From Rhodopirellula halodulae (GTDB taxonomy: Bacteria; Planctomycetota; Planctomycetia; Pirellulales; Pirellulaceae): DNA of 64,000 nucleotides. The stretch spans positions 310,001-374,000 of the forward strand of contig NZ_JAJKFV010000004.1 of the NCBI RefSeq assembly GCF_020966775.1, written 5' to 3'. Position numbers and translations under genes: made by a program. Under the pieces are notes generated by a model. The model saw nothing but the letters and a program-made list of their open reading frames with translations, ran no database searches and was not told the DNA's origin. Every line of letters starts with the position of its first letter. Within the stretch, counting starts at the first letter, position 1. Positions 1 to 9,242 of the stretch are shown one piece after another.

Positions 1-81
1 GTAGGCAATTTGCAGTGGTTCATCAATGACTCCGTCAAGCGAAATCGTTTGTTGGCGGTTTCGAAAATCTTGGATCTTCAT
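1..81 (-). CDS. N-terminus of a cut-off protein, possible TetR-controlled gene
   Basis: Only the first 27 codons are in the window; the gene runs off the left edge. The frame opens with ATG at 81 reading MKIQDFRNRQQTISLDG, and a good Shine-Dalgarno (AGGAG) lies about 7 bases upstream, which is unusually clear for this genome. The short N-terminus resembles the start of small alpha/beta hydrolases, but that is a guess from very few residues. It lies directly downstream, on the same strand, of a TetR-family regulator, and a perfect palindrome sits in its leader, so it is the likely regulated target. Confidence 0.5.
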   Translation of the reverse strand, partial: MKIQDFRNRQQTISLDGVIDEPLQIAY

Positions 82-133
82 ATCAGGTCTCCTGGGGGCA
101 TTTCGTGATTGTGGACAAGCTTCACGCCTTTTC

Positions 134-149
134 TTGAACGTCCGTTCAA
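134..149. promoter_or_regulatory. Candidate TetR operator (perfect palindrome)
   Basis: The arms TTGAACG and CGTTCAA are separated by two bases (TC), making a perfect 7+2+7 inverted repeat. It lies 53 bases upstream of the ATG at 81 and between that gene and the TetR regulator, the expected place and size for a TetR-family operator. Binding is inferred, not shown. Confidence 0.55.
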
Positions 150-288
150 ATAAAGAATGAGCAACCACGGAGTTAATCCGCCGAACTCGTCGACTGACCG
201 TTCCATCGTTTCGCCCTGCGGTGCATTCTCGCGGCGTGGATCGCCCCAGCAGATCAGCCAAACGCACCTAGAAACTCGCAACGAACGA

Positions 289-903
289 TTAGCTGCCAAA
301 GAGCAGCGTTCGAAGCGTCAGCAGGGTTTGCTTTGTACTCGCCGCGTTTCCGCTCACTCGCGAGTGCAACAAAGCGCCGTCTCCCGCCGCCACGGTCAAT
401 CTGGCCAGCGATTTCGCGGAAAGACTTTGATCCATCTCCCCGGCATCCATCGCCTGCTGGAACGTTTTGGCAAATTCACTCACCAAATGCCGAGTTGAAT
501 CCGCCATCACAGCGGCAATGGCCGCATTTTTCGGGCCAATCTCACCGCCCGTGTTGATCAACAAACAACCACGATGATCATCGGCCCGCGCATCCGCTTC
601 CCAACGAGCAAACACACGACGCACACGCTGACTTGCGGTGCCAGAACCTCGCAGCATTTCGATCACTTCATTGACGCGTGAATCGATGTAGCGACGAAGT
701 GCCAACTCAAACATCGCGGCTTTGTCGCCAAACGCGTGAACCAGACTTTGCCGCCCCTCACCCGTGGCCGCCTCCAATTCGCGATAGCTGGTTTCGTTGT
801 AGCCGAGTCGCCAGAAGACTTCGACGACCTTCAGCAAAACCTCGTCCCGATCGAATCCTCTCGGACGACCGATGGAACGTGGGGATGCATTCGATGAAGA
901 CAT
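289..903 (-). CDS. TetR/AcrR family transcriptional regulator
   Basis: This 204-residue protein has the usual TetR size. Residues about 15-65 form the DNA-binding domain, with GRPRGFDRDEVL leading into a helix-turn-helix ending near AFGDKAAMFELALRRY, the typical TetR tail of the domain. The remainder is a helical ligand-binding domain containing DHRGCLLINTGGE, a motif seen in regulators of reductase and hydrolase genes. The ATG at 903 is the natural start. The next gene downstream on the same strand starts at 81, with a palindromic operator between them, so it probably represses that gene. The ligand is unknown. Confidence 0.9.
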   Translation of the reverse strand: MSSSNASPRSIGRPRGFDRDEVLLKVVEVFWRLGYNETSYRELEAATGEGRQSLVHAFGDKAAMFELALRRYIDSRVNEVIEMLRGSGTASQRVRRVFARWEADARADDHRGCLLINTGGEIGPKNAAIAAVMADSTRHLVSEFAKTFQQAMDAGEMDQSLSAKSLARLTVAAGDGALLHSRVSGNAASTKQTLLTLRTLLFGS

Positions 904-1068
904 GACGGCGGCGCGAAGCGATGAAATGGACGATTGGCTGCTGGAAAATGGGCTGCTTCAGACGGGAACGCAGCCAGCATCAAATTACTGGCATCCCCAA
1001 CGCTTTCCAATCGCGAATCCGCCCAACGTTCCGCCGACGAGTTCACCCAACCAAGAAGACCACCTCGC

Positions 1069-3051
1069 TCACCAGATCCAACGCGTGCCCACCAGACCGC
1101 TTTGGAAAGTCGACTTGGAGTTCAAGTTGCCTTGATAGGCAAACGTCATTTGTCCGCCCAAGATCATTCCCCAATCCAATTGGGCACCCAGCGACAACCA
1201 ATCTCGCCCCGTCTCCGCACTTCGCGTATTCATGTCGTTTCCATTGGCGCGCACTGTCGCAATGGTCATCTGCTGGTCGTCCAAGTATTCGTGCATCCAA
1301 CCAAACCGTAGCTGCGTCGTCGCGGGTCCCAGTTGAGTCGCGTTTGTACCGGCGAGAGAACAACCCACGGTGGTTCGCAACGATTGCCCGTCGATGGCGG
1401 TGGTATCCAGCACAAAGTCACTGTCGCCCGTCTCGGATGCGGCACCCAAGTCCGCTTGAGCGCCTTGTAGCGAAATGAATGACAGCCACAACCAATCGTC
1501 AGACGACATGACCGAGCCGACTTCAACCGAGGCGAACTGATCATTGCCATCTAACTCGCTTTGAGCGGAAGTTCCCGTCTGCAAGACGGACATGGACCGA
1601 TCGATCGAATGGTCTTGGTAACCGTAACCACCGGATCCAAACACATAGAACCGTTCACCCACGTACTGGGCGGCCCCTCCGAAACGGTAGAGATCGGTGT
1701 CCGCTTCCTGTCCTAGACCCAGCATGTTCGTATCAGCAGCACCGATTTGCACAAATCCATGCACCCCCAATCCCACCGGTGCAATGTATCCCGTGCCGAT
1801 CTCCACCCCACCAATCGTGCGGCGATATCCTTCGGCTGGACAATGATCGACCTGGGTGTCCAGTGACATGCCGTACCCTCGCACCCAAGGCGACCAGTGA
1901 CCGGAGGTGTAAAGATCGGACTGCTGCAGCAGCACTCGGTCGCGCAGAGCATGCATCGCGTTGTGGGCTTCGTTGATCTGGGCGTCGACCAACGATGGAT
2001 ACAAGGCACCCGCCAATTGACCCGCCGCCTGACGGACTCCCATGGAGGACTCACTTCGCAATTGGTTGATGGCGGTTATCTGAGCTGCCGATCCCCCGAC
2101 CCGTAAGGAGTCCAACTCAGTCGCCGCGTCAGTCAAGTTGCATCCGTTCAATGCGTCGACAAAGCTGTCACCGTTGTCTTGCAAGATCAAGCTCAAATCG
2201 TTCGCACCGACATTCGAAATCGCCTCCAAAAACGGATTGTTTGGCAACTGGAAAACTTCCGCGGAGTTGGCCAACGTCCCCGACAATCCCCCCGTCGACA
2301 TCAACGTGAACGTGTCACCAATGCTGTAGTCCGATCCCATGAAGAAAGGACGTAAGGTGGCGTTGTCGATGCTCGCCGTCCCGGTCACTTCGATCCGATC
2401 ATTCGGCGTCGCCGCGCCGCCATGGATGTCCATACGCAGCGTCGAATCGTCCGCAGTCAGCGCGCCATCAATGTCCATCTCAGCAACGCTGCCATTGCCG
2501 TTGCTGCTTCCCGGCATAACGATCCCACGAGCGATGATGTCGCCAGTGATTTGCTCCCCACCGCCGATCCATGTGGTGGAAGTATCCAGAACGATCTCTT
2601 CCGGATTGACCGAATTGATCACTCGCAATTCCCCCAGATCAATCACACCACCGGTGAAATTCAGGGGATTGCGACCGTTCAAATCGATGGTGACCGGCGC
2701 GACATTTTGATTGGTGAACGAAATGCTGTCGGTCATGTCTGGCAAATCGCTCGCCAGAGTGATCGTCGCGGGTCCGGTGATGTTGAAAACGATCCGGTCA
2801 CCCGCCGCAGCATTGGTGATTGCTTCCCGCAACGTCCCATCACCGGAGTCGTCGATGCTTGTGACCACGATGTCTTCCGCAACGACACCCTGCGATTGAA
2901 ACGCCACCGCGACGATCACGGCCAATCGCAAGAGTTGCCGACGCAGGCTTCGCGTCCCTCGCGAGCCCCAATTGATAGACGGGCGAACACTGATGCGAGC
3001 GGTCATTCGTTTCATTCCGGTGAGTCCATTCGTAGAGGTCACACGCTTCAT
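1069..3051 (-). CDS. Autotransporter beta-domain protein, secreted
   Basis: A 660-residue protein with a long basic N-terminus followed by a hydrophobic signal segment (about residues 40-58, ending VVAED). Residues about 60-300 are a passenger with the TSIDDSGDGTLREAI opening typical of right-handed beta-helix/CSLREA-like secreted proteins. From about residue 370 onward (LRDRVLLQQSDL, then SPWVRGYG) it reads as an autotransporter beta-barrel, with alternating aromatic strands and a C-terminal tryptophan as expected for outer-membrane insertion. It would be displayed on the outer membrane. The ATG at 3051 has AGGAA just upstream; an ATG at 3015 is an alternative. The ligand or activity of the passenger is not identifiable. 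Confidence 0.8.
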   Translation of the reverse strand: MKRVTSTNGLTGMKRMTARISVRPSINWGSRGTRSLRRQLLRLAVIVAVAFQSQGVVAEDIVVTSIDDSGDGTLREAITNAAAGDRIVFNITGPATITLASDLPDMTDSISFTNQNVAPVTIDLNGRNPLNFTGGVIDLGELRVINSVNPEEIVLDTSTTWIGGGEQITGDIIARGIVMPGSSNGNGSVAEMDIDGALTADDSTLRMDIHGGAATPNDRIEVTGTASIDNATLRPFFMGSDYSIGDTFTLMSTGGLSGTLANSAEVFQLPNNPFLEAISNVGANDLSLILQDNGDSFVDALNGCNLTDAATELDSLRVGGSAAQITAINQLRSESSMGVRQAAGQLAGALYPSLVDAQINEAHNAMHALRDRVLLQQSDLYTSGHWSPWVRGYGMSLDTQVDHCPAEGYRRTIGGVEIGTGYIAPVGLGVHGFVQIGAADTNMLGLGQEADTDLYRFGGAAQYVGERFYVFGSGGYGYQDHSIDRSMSVLQTGTSAQSELDGNDQFASVEVGSVMSSDDWLWLSFISLQGAQADLGAASETGDSDFVLDTTAIDGQSLRTTVGCSLAGTNATQLGPATTQLRFGWMHEYLDDQQMTIATVRANGNDMNTRSAETGRDWLSLGAQLDWGMILGGQMTFAYQGNLNSKSTFQSGLVGTRWIW

Positions 3052-3254
3052 CGGCTTCCTGCCGAATTCAGCGACACCTCTTCACGCTCACTATGAGCAC
3101 ACCCGCGTGGGCAACACCGCTTCCTCCCGGACAACCCGCAAACCTTCTCCAGCCCCTCCGCTCACAATAAAATCCACCGATCCGAAATGCCAAAAGCGAT
3201 TTGAACCCTTAAGGTGCGCGTACGAGCGCAAGCCCCAACCCGGCAAGAGATTGC

Positions 3255-4664
3255 TTATTTTCTCGCCACCCAAGTTTCGGGTTCGCTCAGCAGAAGCGGC
3301 TCGTGGAAGACCGTGAGTTGGTCACCTTGGTCCGCAATCCATGCACGCAACTCTTTCGTCAACTCGGCTCGGACGCTTGCCATACGTTCGTCATCCGCCA
3401 AGTTGTGTGCCTCTTCGGGATCAGCCTCCAAGTCATACAGTTCCCACTGCGGACGACCATGATGTTTCGCCACAACGGTTGCTGCCCGTGGGTCTGACTT
3501 TGCAAACTCAGTCCATTCCTTGAAGTAGTCCCCCGAAGTCGCTCGCAACAGCAAATCGATATGAGTCGTGAAAGCGAACTCGGGATGCGGGTTCCAGATC
3601 AGCTTGTGTCGCTCCGTCCGCACGCTGCGACTCAAGTACACGTTCATCTTTCGGTCGCCGCTGTGCGTGGTGAAAATCCGATCGCGATGGGCGTTCGTTT
3701 TTCCTCGCAAAACGGAGGCGAATGAACTCCCATCTAATCCCTCCGGCACGGTGCCGCCAGCCAGGTCAATCAACGTCGGCACCAGATCGACCCAGCTCAC
3801 CATCGCATCCGTTCGACTACCCGGTTCGATCACACCTTGCTGTCGCACAATCAACGGCACATGAATGCCCTCGTCATACAGCGTCCATTTTCCAAACGGA
3901 AACTGAGCACCGTGATCGCTGGAAAACATAAACACGTGGTCGCTTGATAGACGCTCGCTCACCAAGCCACGAAGCTCATCCAAGTACGCGTCCAGATCCT
4001 TTACCTCCTGCAAGTAACGGGAACGCTGCACACGAGTCTGTGGCGTGTCGATCCATTTGCTCGGCAGCTCCAATCCGTTCGGATCGACGGTGGATTCGCT
4101 TGGCCACGGCACGTGCGGATTGGAAACGCCGACAAACAAAGCCAACGGACGTGTGTCGTTACGCTGCTGAAGAAACTCGCGCACGTTCTTGCGAACTTCC
4201 GGAATGTCTTGCTTTCGATCATGGACGTGGAAGTGATAGGAGTCAGCGCTCTTGCCATGAGCCACCTTGCCAAACGCTGCCGTCTGGTACCCCAACTCAT
4301 TCAGCACCTCGGGCAGCTTCAGCAATTCCTCCCGCGGAAACGTGTGGTTCTCCTCGGCCCCATTGCGAGCAGGCATCAACCCGGTCAACAACGCGGCTCG
4401 ACTGGGAGCACACGACGGACTGGCCACGAACGCACGTTGAAACGTCATGCCTTCCGATGCCAAACGGTCGATCGCCGGAGTCGCGATTTGCTCGCCGCCG
4501 TAAACGGTCAAGTCTCGTGCTGACAAATCATCGGCCAGATAAACAACCAAATCAGGCCGATTCGGCTTTTCGGTCGGTTCGTCCGCACGGCCACACGCCA
4601 CCCATCCGACCGCAATCGCTGCACAACCAACGACGCTCGCGAAACGCAAATTCCAATCACTCAT
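3255..4664 (-). CDS. Sulfatase (formylglycine type, CxPSR)
   Basis: A 469-residue type I sulfatase. An N-terminal hydrophobic stretch (residues about 8-24) with a cysteine in GWVACG suggests export, perhaps as a lipoprotein. DLVVYLADD (about 39-46) supplies the metal-binding aspartates, and C85-A-P-S-R is the site converted to formylglycine by a sulfatase-maturing enzyme not found in this window. FSSDHGAQ and a KWTLYDEG segment match the family core. It lies 9 bases downstream of the DUF1080-cytochrome gene on the same strand and is likely co-transcribed, suggesting use of a sulfated sugar polymer. Iduronate-2-sulfatase-like family members have this length, but the substrate cannot be read from the sequence. 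Confidence 0.92.
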   Translation of the reverse strand: MSDWNLRFASVVGCAAIAVGWVACGRADEPTEKPNRPDLVVYLADDLSARDLTVYGGEQIATPAIDRLASEGMTFQRAFVASPSCAPSRAALLTGLMPARNGAEENHTFPREELLKLPEVLNELGYQTAAFGKVAHGKSADSYHFHVHDRKQDIPEVRKNVREFLQQRNDTRPLALFVGVSNPHVPWPSESTVDPNGLELPSKWIDTPQTRVQRSRYLQEVKDLDAYLDELRGLVSERLSSDHVFMFSSDHGAQFPFGKWTLYDEGIHVPLIVRQQGVIEPGSRTDAMVSWVDLVPTLIDLAGGTVPEGLDGSSFASVLRGKTNAHRDRIFTTHSGDRKMNVYLSRSVRTERHKLIWNPHPEFAFTTHIDLLLRATSGDYFKEWTEFAKSDPRAATVVAKHHGRPQWELYDLEADPEEAHNLADDERMASVRAELTKELRAWIADQGDQLTVFHEPLLLSEPETWVARK

Positions 4665-4673
4665 TTGCTTGAC

Positions 4674-7600
4674 TCACCTTCCGTAAACACGTGCCTTCGG
4701 ATCGCCACCTGACAACAAATAAGCGATCAAATCTCGAACTTCGTTTTCGTTCAGTGCATTCAACATCGCCGTTGGCATTTGCGAGATCGGTGACTCTTTC
4801 GCAGAAACGATTTCGTCTGGCTCCACCACCACGGGTTCGGGGGTCTCACCGGACTGACTGACCGGATAGATCTCAACTTGGTCCTCGGATTCAACCACCA
4901 AACCGGTCAACACGCGACCATCTTCCAGCAGCACCACCTTGGATCCGTATTGATCGCTGATGACCTTGCTGGGATCGATGATGGATTCGAGCAAGTAGTC
5001 AGCGTTGAACTTGTTCTTCACCGTTGTTAGGTCCGGACCGATGTCGCCGCCCAATCCATCAAAGCGGTGGCATGACGCACACTGAGCCGCATGAAAAAGA
5101 TTCCGCCCACTTTCGAAACTTGCGCCCCGCAGCGATCCACCACCGGTGTGTTTGCGGGCTTCGGCCAACGTCCATGATTTGCCGGGGCCTTTCGGCGGCG
5201 TGATAGGAAAGTCCGGTACTGGATTGAAGTCTTCCCCGCTGATGTCGGACAACTGTTCACGTTGCGAATTGCTCAGGTGGCCGAGCACTTCATCACGCAA
5301 GTTCGCCAGAAACTTTCCATAGCTGTTGCCACCGCTGTATTTCGCCGCTTGATTGATGAATTGGATGTAGGCTCGCAATTGCGGCATCGTCCAACCCTTT
5401 CGCAGATTGCGAAGCATGAACGCGTAGTTGATTTCGTGCGATGGCGGCTGATTCTCCAGCATTTTGATAATTCGCGAACCGTATCCTTGGTTGCGACTGA
5501 AGTCGACGTTCTCGACCCAAGCCGGTCGGGATGGTTCCGCGCTGTTCATCAATTCAATCGCCTTGGCGATCACGGACGGTGATTCCAAACGCACCAGCAA
5601 TCGAACCAACTCCGTGTTAACGTCCTTGCTGTTGTGCGGCAGCAACGGATCCAACTCAGCGATCACGGCACTGCGTTGCTCAGCGGTTGGATCGCCCAAT
5701 CGGATGAACGTCAACGCGTAGGCACGCAGCAGCCCCAACAATTGCGACTCGGGAAGCTCACTCGGATTCAATTCCAACAGGGCATCCAGCAACGCACTGC
5801 GGTGCTCTTCGGTTCCGCGTCGAGCCAACGCCACCGCACCGGTAATCCGAGCCTGGGTGTTGTCCGCCGTCAGAACAAGGTCCGCCCATTGATCCGTCGG
5901 TTGTGACTCCACCGCGATGCGGGCCGCGTGACGCAGCCAGCGGTCAGGGCTGGACATCATTGGCCATGCCGCCCGCACCGCAGCGGCGTCTACTTTGCCG
6001 TGAAAGGCTTCCAATTGGCGTCGTTGCTGACGAGCCTGCTCGCCGGCAATCGCCGACGAAACCGGCTGCGTCGCGGCATTGCCATCGTAAGTGATTCGGA
6101 ACAATGCCGATTGAGTTCCGCGGCCGCCCACGGTGAAATACAACGCGCCGTCATGACCCACAATCGCATCGGTTACGGGCAGAGGCGTTCCAAAGCAAAA
6201 CGGTTCCTGCTCCGCTTTCCAGCCCGCACCGTCCGGTCGCAGATGAATCGCGTAGATCGTTCCAAAGGTCCAATCCAAAGCAAAAATCGCGTCTTGGTAT
6301 TTGGCGGGGAATTTTGTGCCCTGTCCGCTGACCACGCCGGTGGGACTGCCGGGACCAATGTTCAATACGGCGGGCAAACTGTCTTCGTAGTACTCCGGCC
6401 ACTTGCCTGATCCACTTCGCCAACCGTAGTCCGATCCGCTGACGGCATGGTTGATACGAGTCGGGCGGTACCAGGGTGCTCCCAAGTCCCATTCCATGTC
6501 GGCATCGTAAGTGAACAAATCACCCGCACGATTCAGCGCCACATCGTATTGGTTGCGATACCCCATCGAGATGACTTCATGAAGGTTTGTCGTGGGGTCA
6601 AACCGCGTGATCCAACCGCCGGGTGCCAAACGTCCACGAGCGTGACCATTAGCATCCCATTCACGCGGCAACAACAAGTCTTCGTCCCAAGTCGGGATAC
6701 GAGAACCGGACAGCATCGACGCTTCCGGCAAATTCGTGTGATTCCCAGCCACCACATACAACGCGTCGCCATCTTCCGTTTCAATCACCGCATGGTTGCC
6801 ATGTTCACCACCGCCGTGCGAAGAAGTCAGCTCCTCCGCGTGATCCAACAACCCGTCACCGGTCGAATCCGTCAACCGATACAGAGGACTGCTTCCGCGG
6901 TTGAAATACAACGCATCGCGGTGCCAAGTCATGCCCTGCGCACCGGATACTTTCACCGGCATCTTCTCCACCGTGACCTCCGGCTCGCCGCCATCGTCTT
7001 TGTCCTCGACGGTGATTCGGAACAGGCCCGCGTCGCCTTGATCGCTGGCATACAACCGGCCCTGTTCATCGACGGTCAGCGAAACCCAACTGCCTTGGCG
7101 TGGCTTGGGAACCGTATGAATCAGCTCGACGTGAAAACCTTCCGGAACCGTGATTTGATCCGCATCGTAAGAACCCGAGCCCGAGGCTTGATCGGCTCCG
7201 ATTCCCGGTTGCCCCCAAGGCTGCCTACCAAACTCGCCCAGCGTCTTCGATTTGGCATTCCAGTTCGCGGCATTCACCGCCCCGGTTTGCCACTGGCCCG
7301 AGACCTGGTCCGCCAATTTCCAGTTGGTGTCGGAAACAATGTGTTGGACGGAACCGTCTGCCATTTCGACATGCAGCTTGAACACAAACGCCGCGACGCC
7401 GCCTCGATTGGCTGCTTTGACCGCAATGGTGTTCTTACCTGCCTTCAAGAACGACTTCGCATTCGTATCTTTGATCGGGTACTTCCAATCCGGGCAATCG
7501 CCGACCACCTTGCCATTGATCCACACTGTGGCTTCGTTGTCACAAGTCGCGTAGAGCCGCGCCGAATTTGCCTCACTTGGCAAATCAAACGTGTGTCGCA

Positions 7601-8501
7601 GATACAGCGGGTCGTTGGACTCCGGCCGCTCGCTTCTCCAAATCCATTGTGGCTTCGGTGATTTCGCCACCCACTCAAACGACTTCGCATCGTTTCTCTT
7701 CGGCTTCGACTTCGCTTTCGATGTCGTCTCAGCCTGAGCCAACGACTTCAATACGTCGGGGCCCTCACTGGCATTCAGCTTTCGCAAACGAATGTCTTTG
7801 AACTCACACGTCATCGGCGGACCAGCATGAAGCTGCAATGCCAAGATGCCACTTCGCTTGGCCTCCGGATGATTGTCCGTCAAGTCCATCGTGGTCACGC
7901 CGTTGACTTGATGGATCTGACGATCGCCCACCGCGATGATGGTCAATTCGTTCCATTCCCAGTCGACCAACGACTGATCTCGATCGCCCACCTCCCCAAC
8001 GACCTTGGGCTTTCCGTCGGCTCCCACTTCCACCTTTTGGAAGCGTTTGGCCACGATGCCTCGCCACTTCTCGGCGTACAACATGCCGAAGTATTCCGGC
8101 GACTTGTGCAAATCGGCTTGATAACCCTTGACCACAAAATTCGCAGGGTCAATCAACTCGCTGCGATATTGCACGCCGCTGTTGTTGCCTTTGAATCGCA
8201 CCTTGGTCTTGAAGACAAAGTCACCGACTTCACCGCCCTGCCATACCAAGAACGTATTGCCATCGGTCGGGTTGTTCTTGGTCGTTTCTCCGTGGATCAC
8301 GCCGTTACGAACCGACCAAAACGATTCGTTACCGGACCATCCCTGGAGGTCGTGACCATTGAACAACGTTTCAAATGCCCCCGACTCAGATGCCCCGGAT
8401 TCAGATGACCTGTTTTCAGACGACTCGTCGGCACGCAAACCGGGCATGCCAAGCAACAAGAGAACGAAACCAAGGCGAGCAAGAAAGGCGGAGTACGTCA
8501 C
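4674..8501 (-). CDS. DUF1080 / PVC-type propeller / cytochrome c fusion protein
   Basis: The open frame extends to a TTG at 8624 (1316 codons), but the N-terminal residues before NPNV look non-coding-like. A GTG at 8501 places a signal peptide (FLARLGFVLLLLGMPGLRADE) at the start, so I prefer it (about 1275 residues). Domains in order: DUF1080 / 3-keto-disaccharide hydrolase-like concanavalin fold (FETLFNGHDLQGWSG onward); a galactose-binding-like module containing ATVWINGKVVGD; a membrane-bound-dehydrogenase-type beta-propeller (EGFHVELIH onward); HEAT-like helices; and a C-terminal planctomycete haem domain with CASCH followed by IGPDLT. It is predicted to be periplasmic and to couple sugar-derivative oxidation to electron transfer. 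It precedes the sulfatase by 9 bases. Confidence 0.85.
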   Translation of the reverse strand: MTYSAFLARLGFVLLLLGMPGLRADESSENRSSESGASESGAFETLFNGHDLQGWSGNESFWSVRNGVIHGETTKNNPTDGNTFLVWQGGEVGDFVFKTKVRFKGNNSGVQYRSELIDPANFVVKGYQADLHKSPEYFGMLYAEKWRGIVAKRFQKVEVGADGKPKVVGEVGDRDQSLVDWEWNELTIIAVGDRQIHQVNGVTTMDLTDNHPEAKRSGILALQLHAGPPMTCEFKDIRLRKLNASEGPDVLKSLAQAETTSKAKSKPKRNDAKSFEWVAKSPKPQWIWRSERPESNDPLYLRHTFDLPSEANSARLYATCDNEATVWINGKVVGDCPDWKYPIKDTNAKSFLKAGKNTIAVKAANRGGVAAFVFKLHVEMADGSVQHIVSDTNWKLADQVSGQWQTGAVNAANWNAKSKTLGEFGRQPWGQPGIGADQASGSGSYDADQITVPEGFHVELIHTVPKPRQGSWVSLTVDEQGRLYASDQGDAGLFRITVEDKDDGGEPEVTVEKMPVKVSGAQGMTWHRDALYFNRGSSPLYRLTDSTGDGLLDHAEELTSSHGGGEHGNHAVIETEDGDALYVVAGNHTNLPEASMLSGSRIPTWDEDLLLPREWDANGHARGRLAPGGWITRFDPTTNLHEVISMGYRNQYDVALNRAGDLFTYDADMEWDLGAPWYRPTRINHAVSGSDYGWRSGSGKWPEYYEDSLPAVLNIGPGSPTGVVSGQGTKFPAKYQDAIFALDWTFGTIYAIHLRPDGAGWKAEQEPFCFGTPLPVTDAIVGHDGALYFTVGGRGTQSALFRITYDGNAATQPVSSAIAGEQARQQRRQLEAFHGKVDAAAVRAAWPMMSSPDRWLRHAARIAVESQPTDQWADLVLTADNTQARITGAVALARRGTEEHRSALLDALLELNPSELPESQLLGLLRAYALTFIRLGDPTAEQRSAVIAELDPLLPHNSKDVNTELVRLLVRLESPSVIAKAIELMNSAEPSRPAWVENVDFSRNQGYGSRIIKMLENQPPSHEINYAFMLRNLRKGWTMPQLRAYIQFINQAAKYSGGNSYGKFLANLRDEVLGHLSNSQREQLSDISGEDFNPVPDFPITPPKGPGKSWTLAEARKHTGGGSLRGASFESGRNLFHAAQCASCHRFDGLGGDIGPDLTTVKNKFNADYLLESIIDPSKVISDQYGSKVVLLEDGRVLTGLVVESEDQVEIYPVSQSGETPEPVVVEPDEIVSAKESPISQMPTAMLNALNENEVRDLIAYLLSGGDPKARVYGR

Positions 8502-8764
8502 GTTTGGATTGGCAAGATAGAGGTGGGAAGGAGGGCGGGCACTTTCCGCAGGCCGAGAAGACACGGTCTCTTCGCTCTGGAAAGTCTCAAGCGTCGGGAA
8601 GTCATGACGCTCACCGACAAGCAAAGTCTATACGCCCAATCAGGGCGAGACATCGTATCCAAATCCATCTCGATATGGGCGAAGAACGAATGCGTTTTCA
8701 CAGGAAGAACGACGTTTTGTCTCCCAAACAATGCCCAACCTCCAGTGAGACCGGTTTCACCTCT

Positions 8765-9082
8765 TCATTCTCGCTCGCGTGACTCCCACCACTTCGCGTA
8801 CGGCGTGTTCTTCACCAGACAACGATTGAAGTCGGATTCGTCATCCCACCACGTTGGCCCCCGTTCTCCCAAATGCACCTTGGCCTCGTGGACCAAGCGG
8901 CGAGACTCCCGAAGGGCTTCTTCGTCCGACGCCGCCTTGGCCGACTTCACCCCGCGACGCGCGGACATCAATTTCCGAACCCAACGTTGCCGCTCGCTTT
9001 CATCCAAATTTGGATTGGTACATCGCCACAACCGGCCTCGATGGACAAAGTAGCGACCGTCTGGCGTCACTGGGTATTTCAT
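8765..9082 (-). CDS. Conserved small protein of unknown function
   Basis: A 105-residue charged protein starting at ATG 9082. It opens MKYPVTPDGRYFVHRGRLWR and has a tryptophan-rich C-terminal half with WWDDESDFNRCLV and YAKWWESRERE. The pattern matches a family of roughly 100-residue conserved hypothetical proteins found in Proteobacteria and planctomycetes, to which I can assign no function. No signal peptide or membrane segment is present. It stands alone between the DUF1080 protein and recQ, with the same direction as both. Confidence 0.75.
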   Translation of the reverse strand: MKYPVTPDGRYFVHRGRLWRCTNPNLDESERQRWVRKLMSARRGVKSAKAASDEEALRESRRLVHEAKVHLGERGPTWWDDESDFNRCLVKNTPYAKWWESRERE

Positions 9083-9242
9083 GGAGGCACTCCGAGTTCA
9101 CATCCAAGAAAGAAACACCGCCGCGGTGCATGAACCAAGGTCGGCCATGTCTGACATGGCATCCCGAACGATGCCTTGGAACAAAGCGAGGTCACAAGCC
9201 CCCACTTCTCGCAACTCAATTCCCGAAAAACCGAACGTTCTC

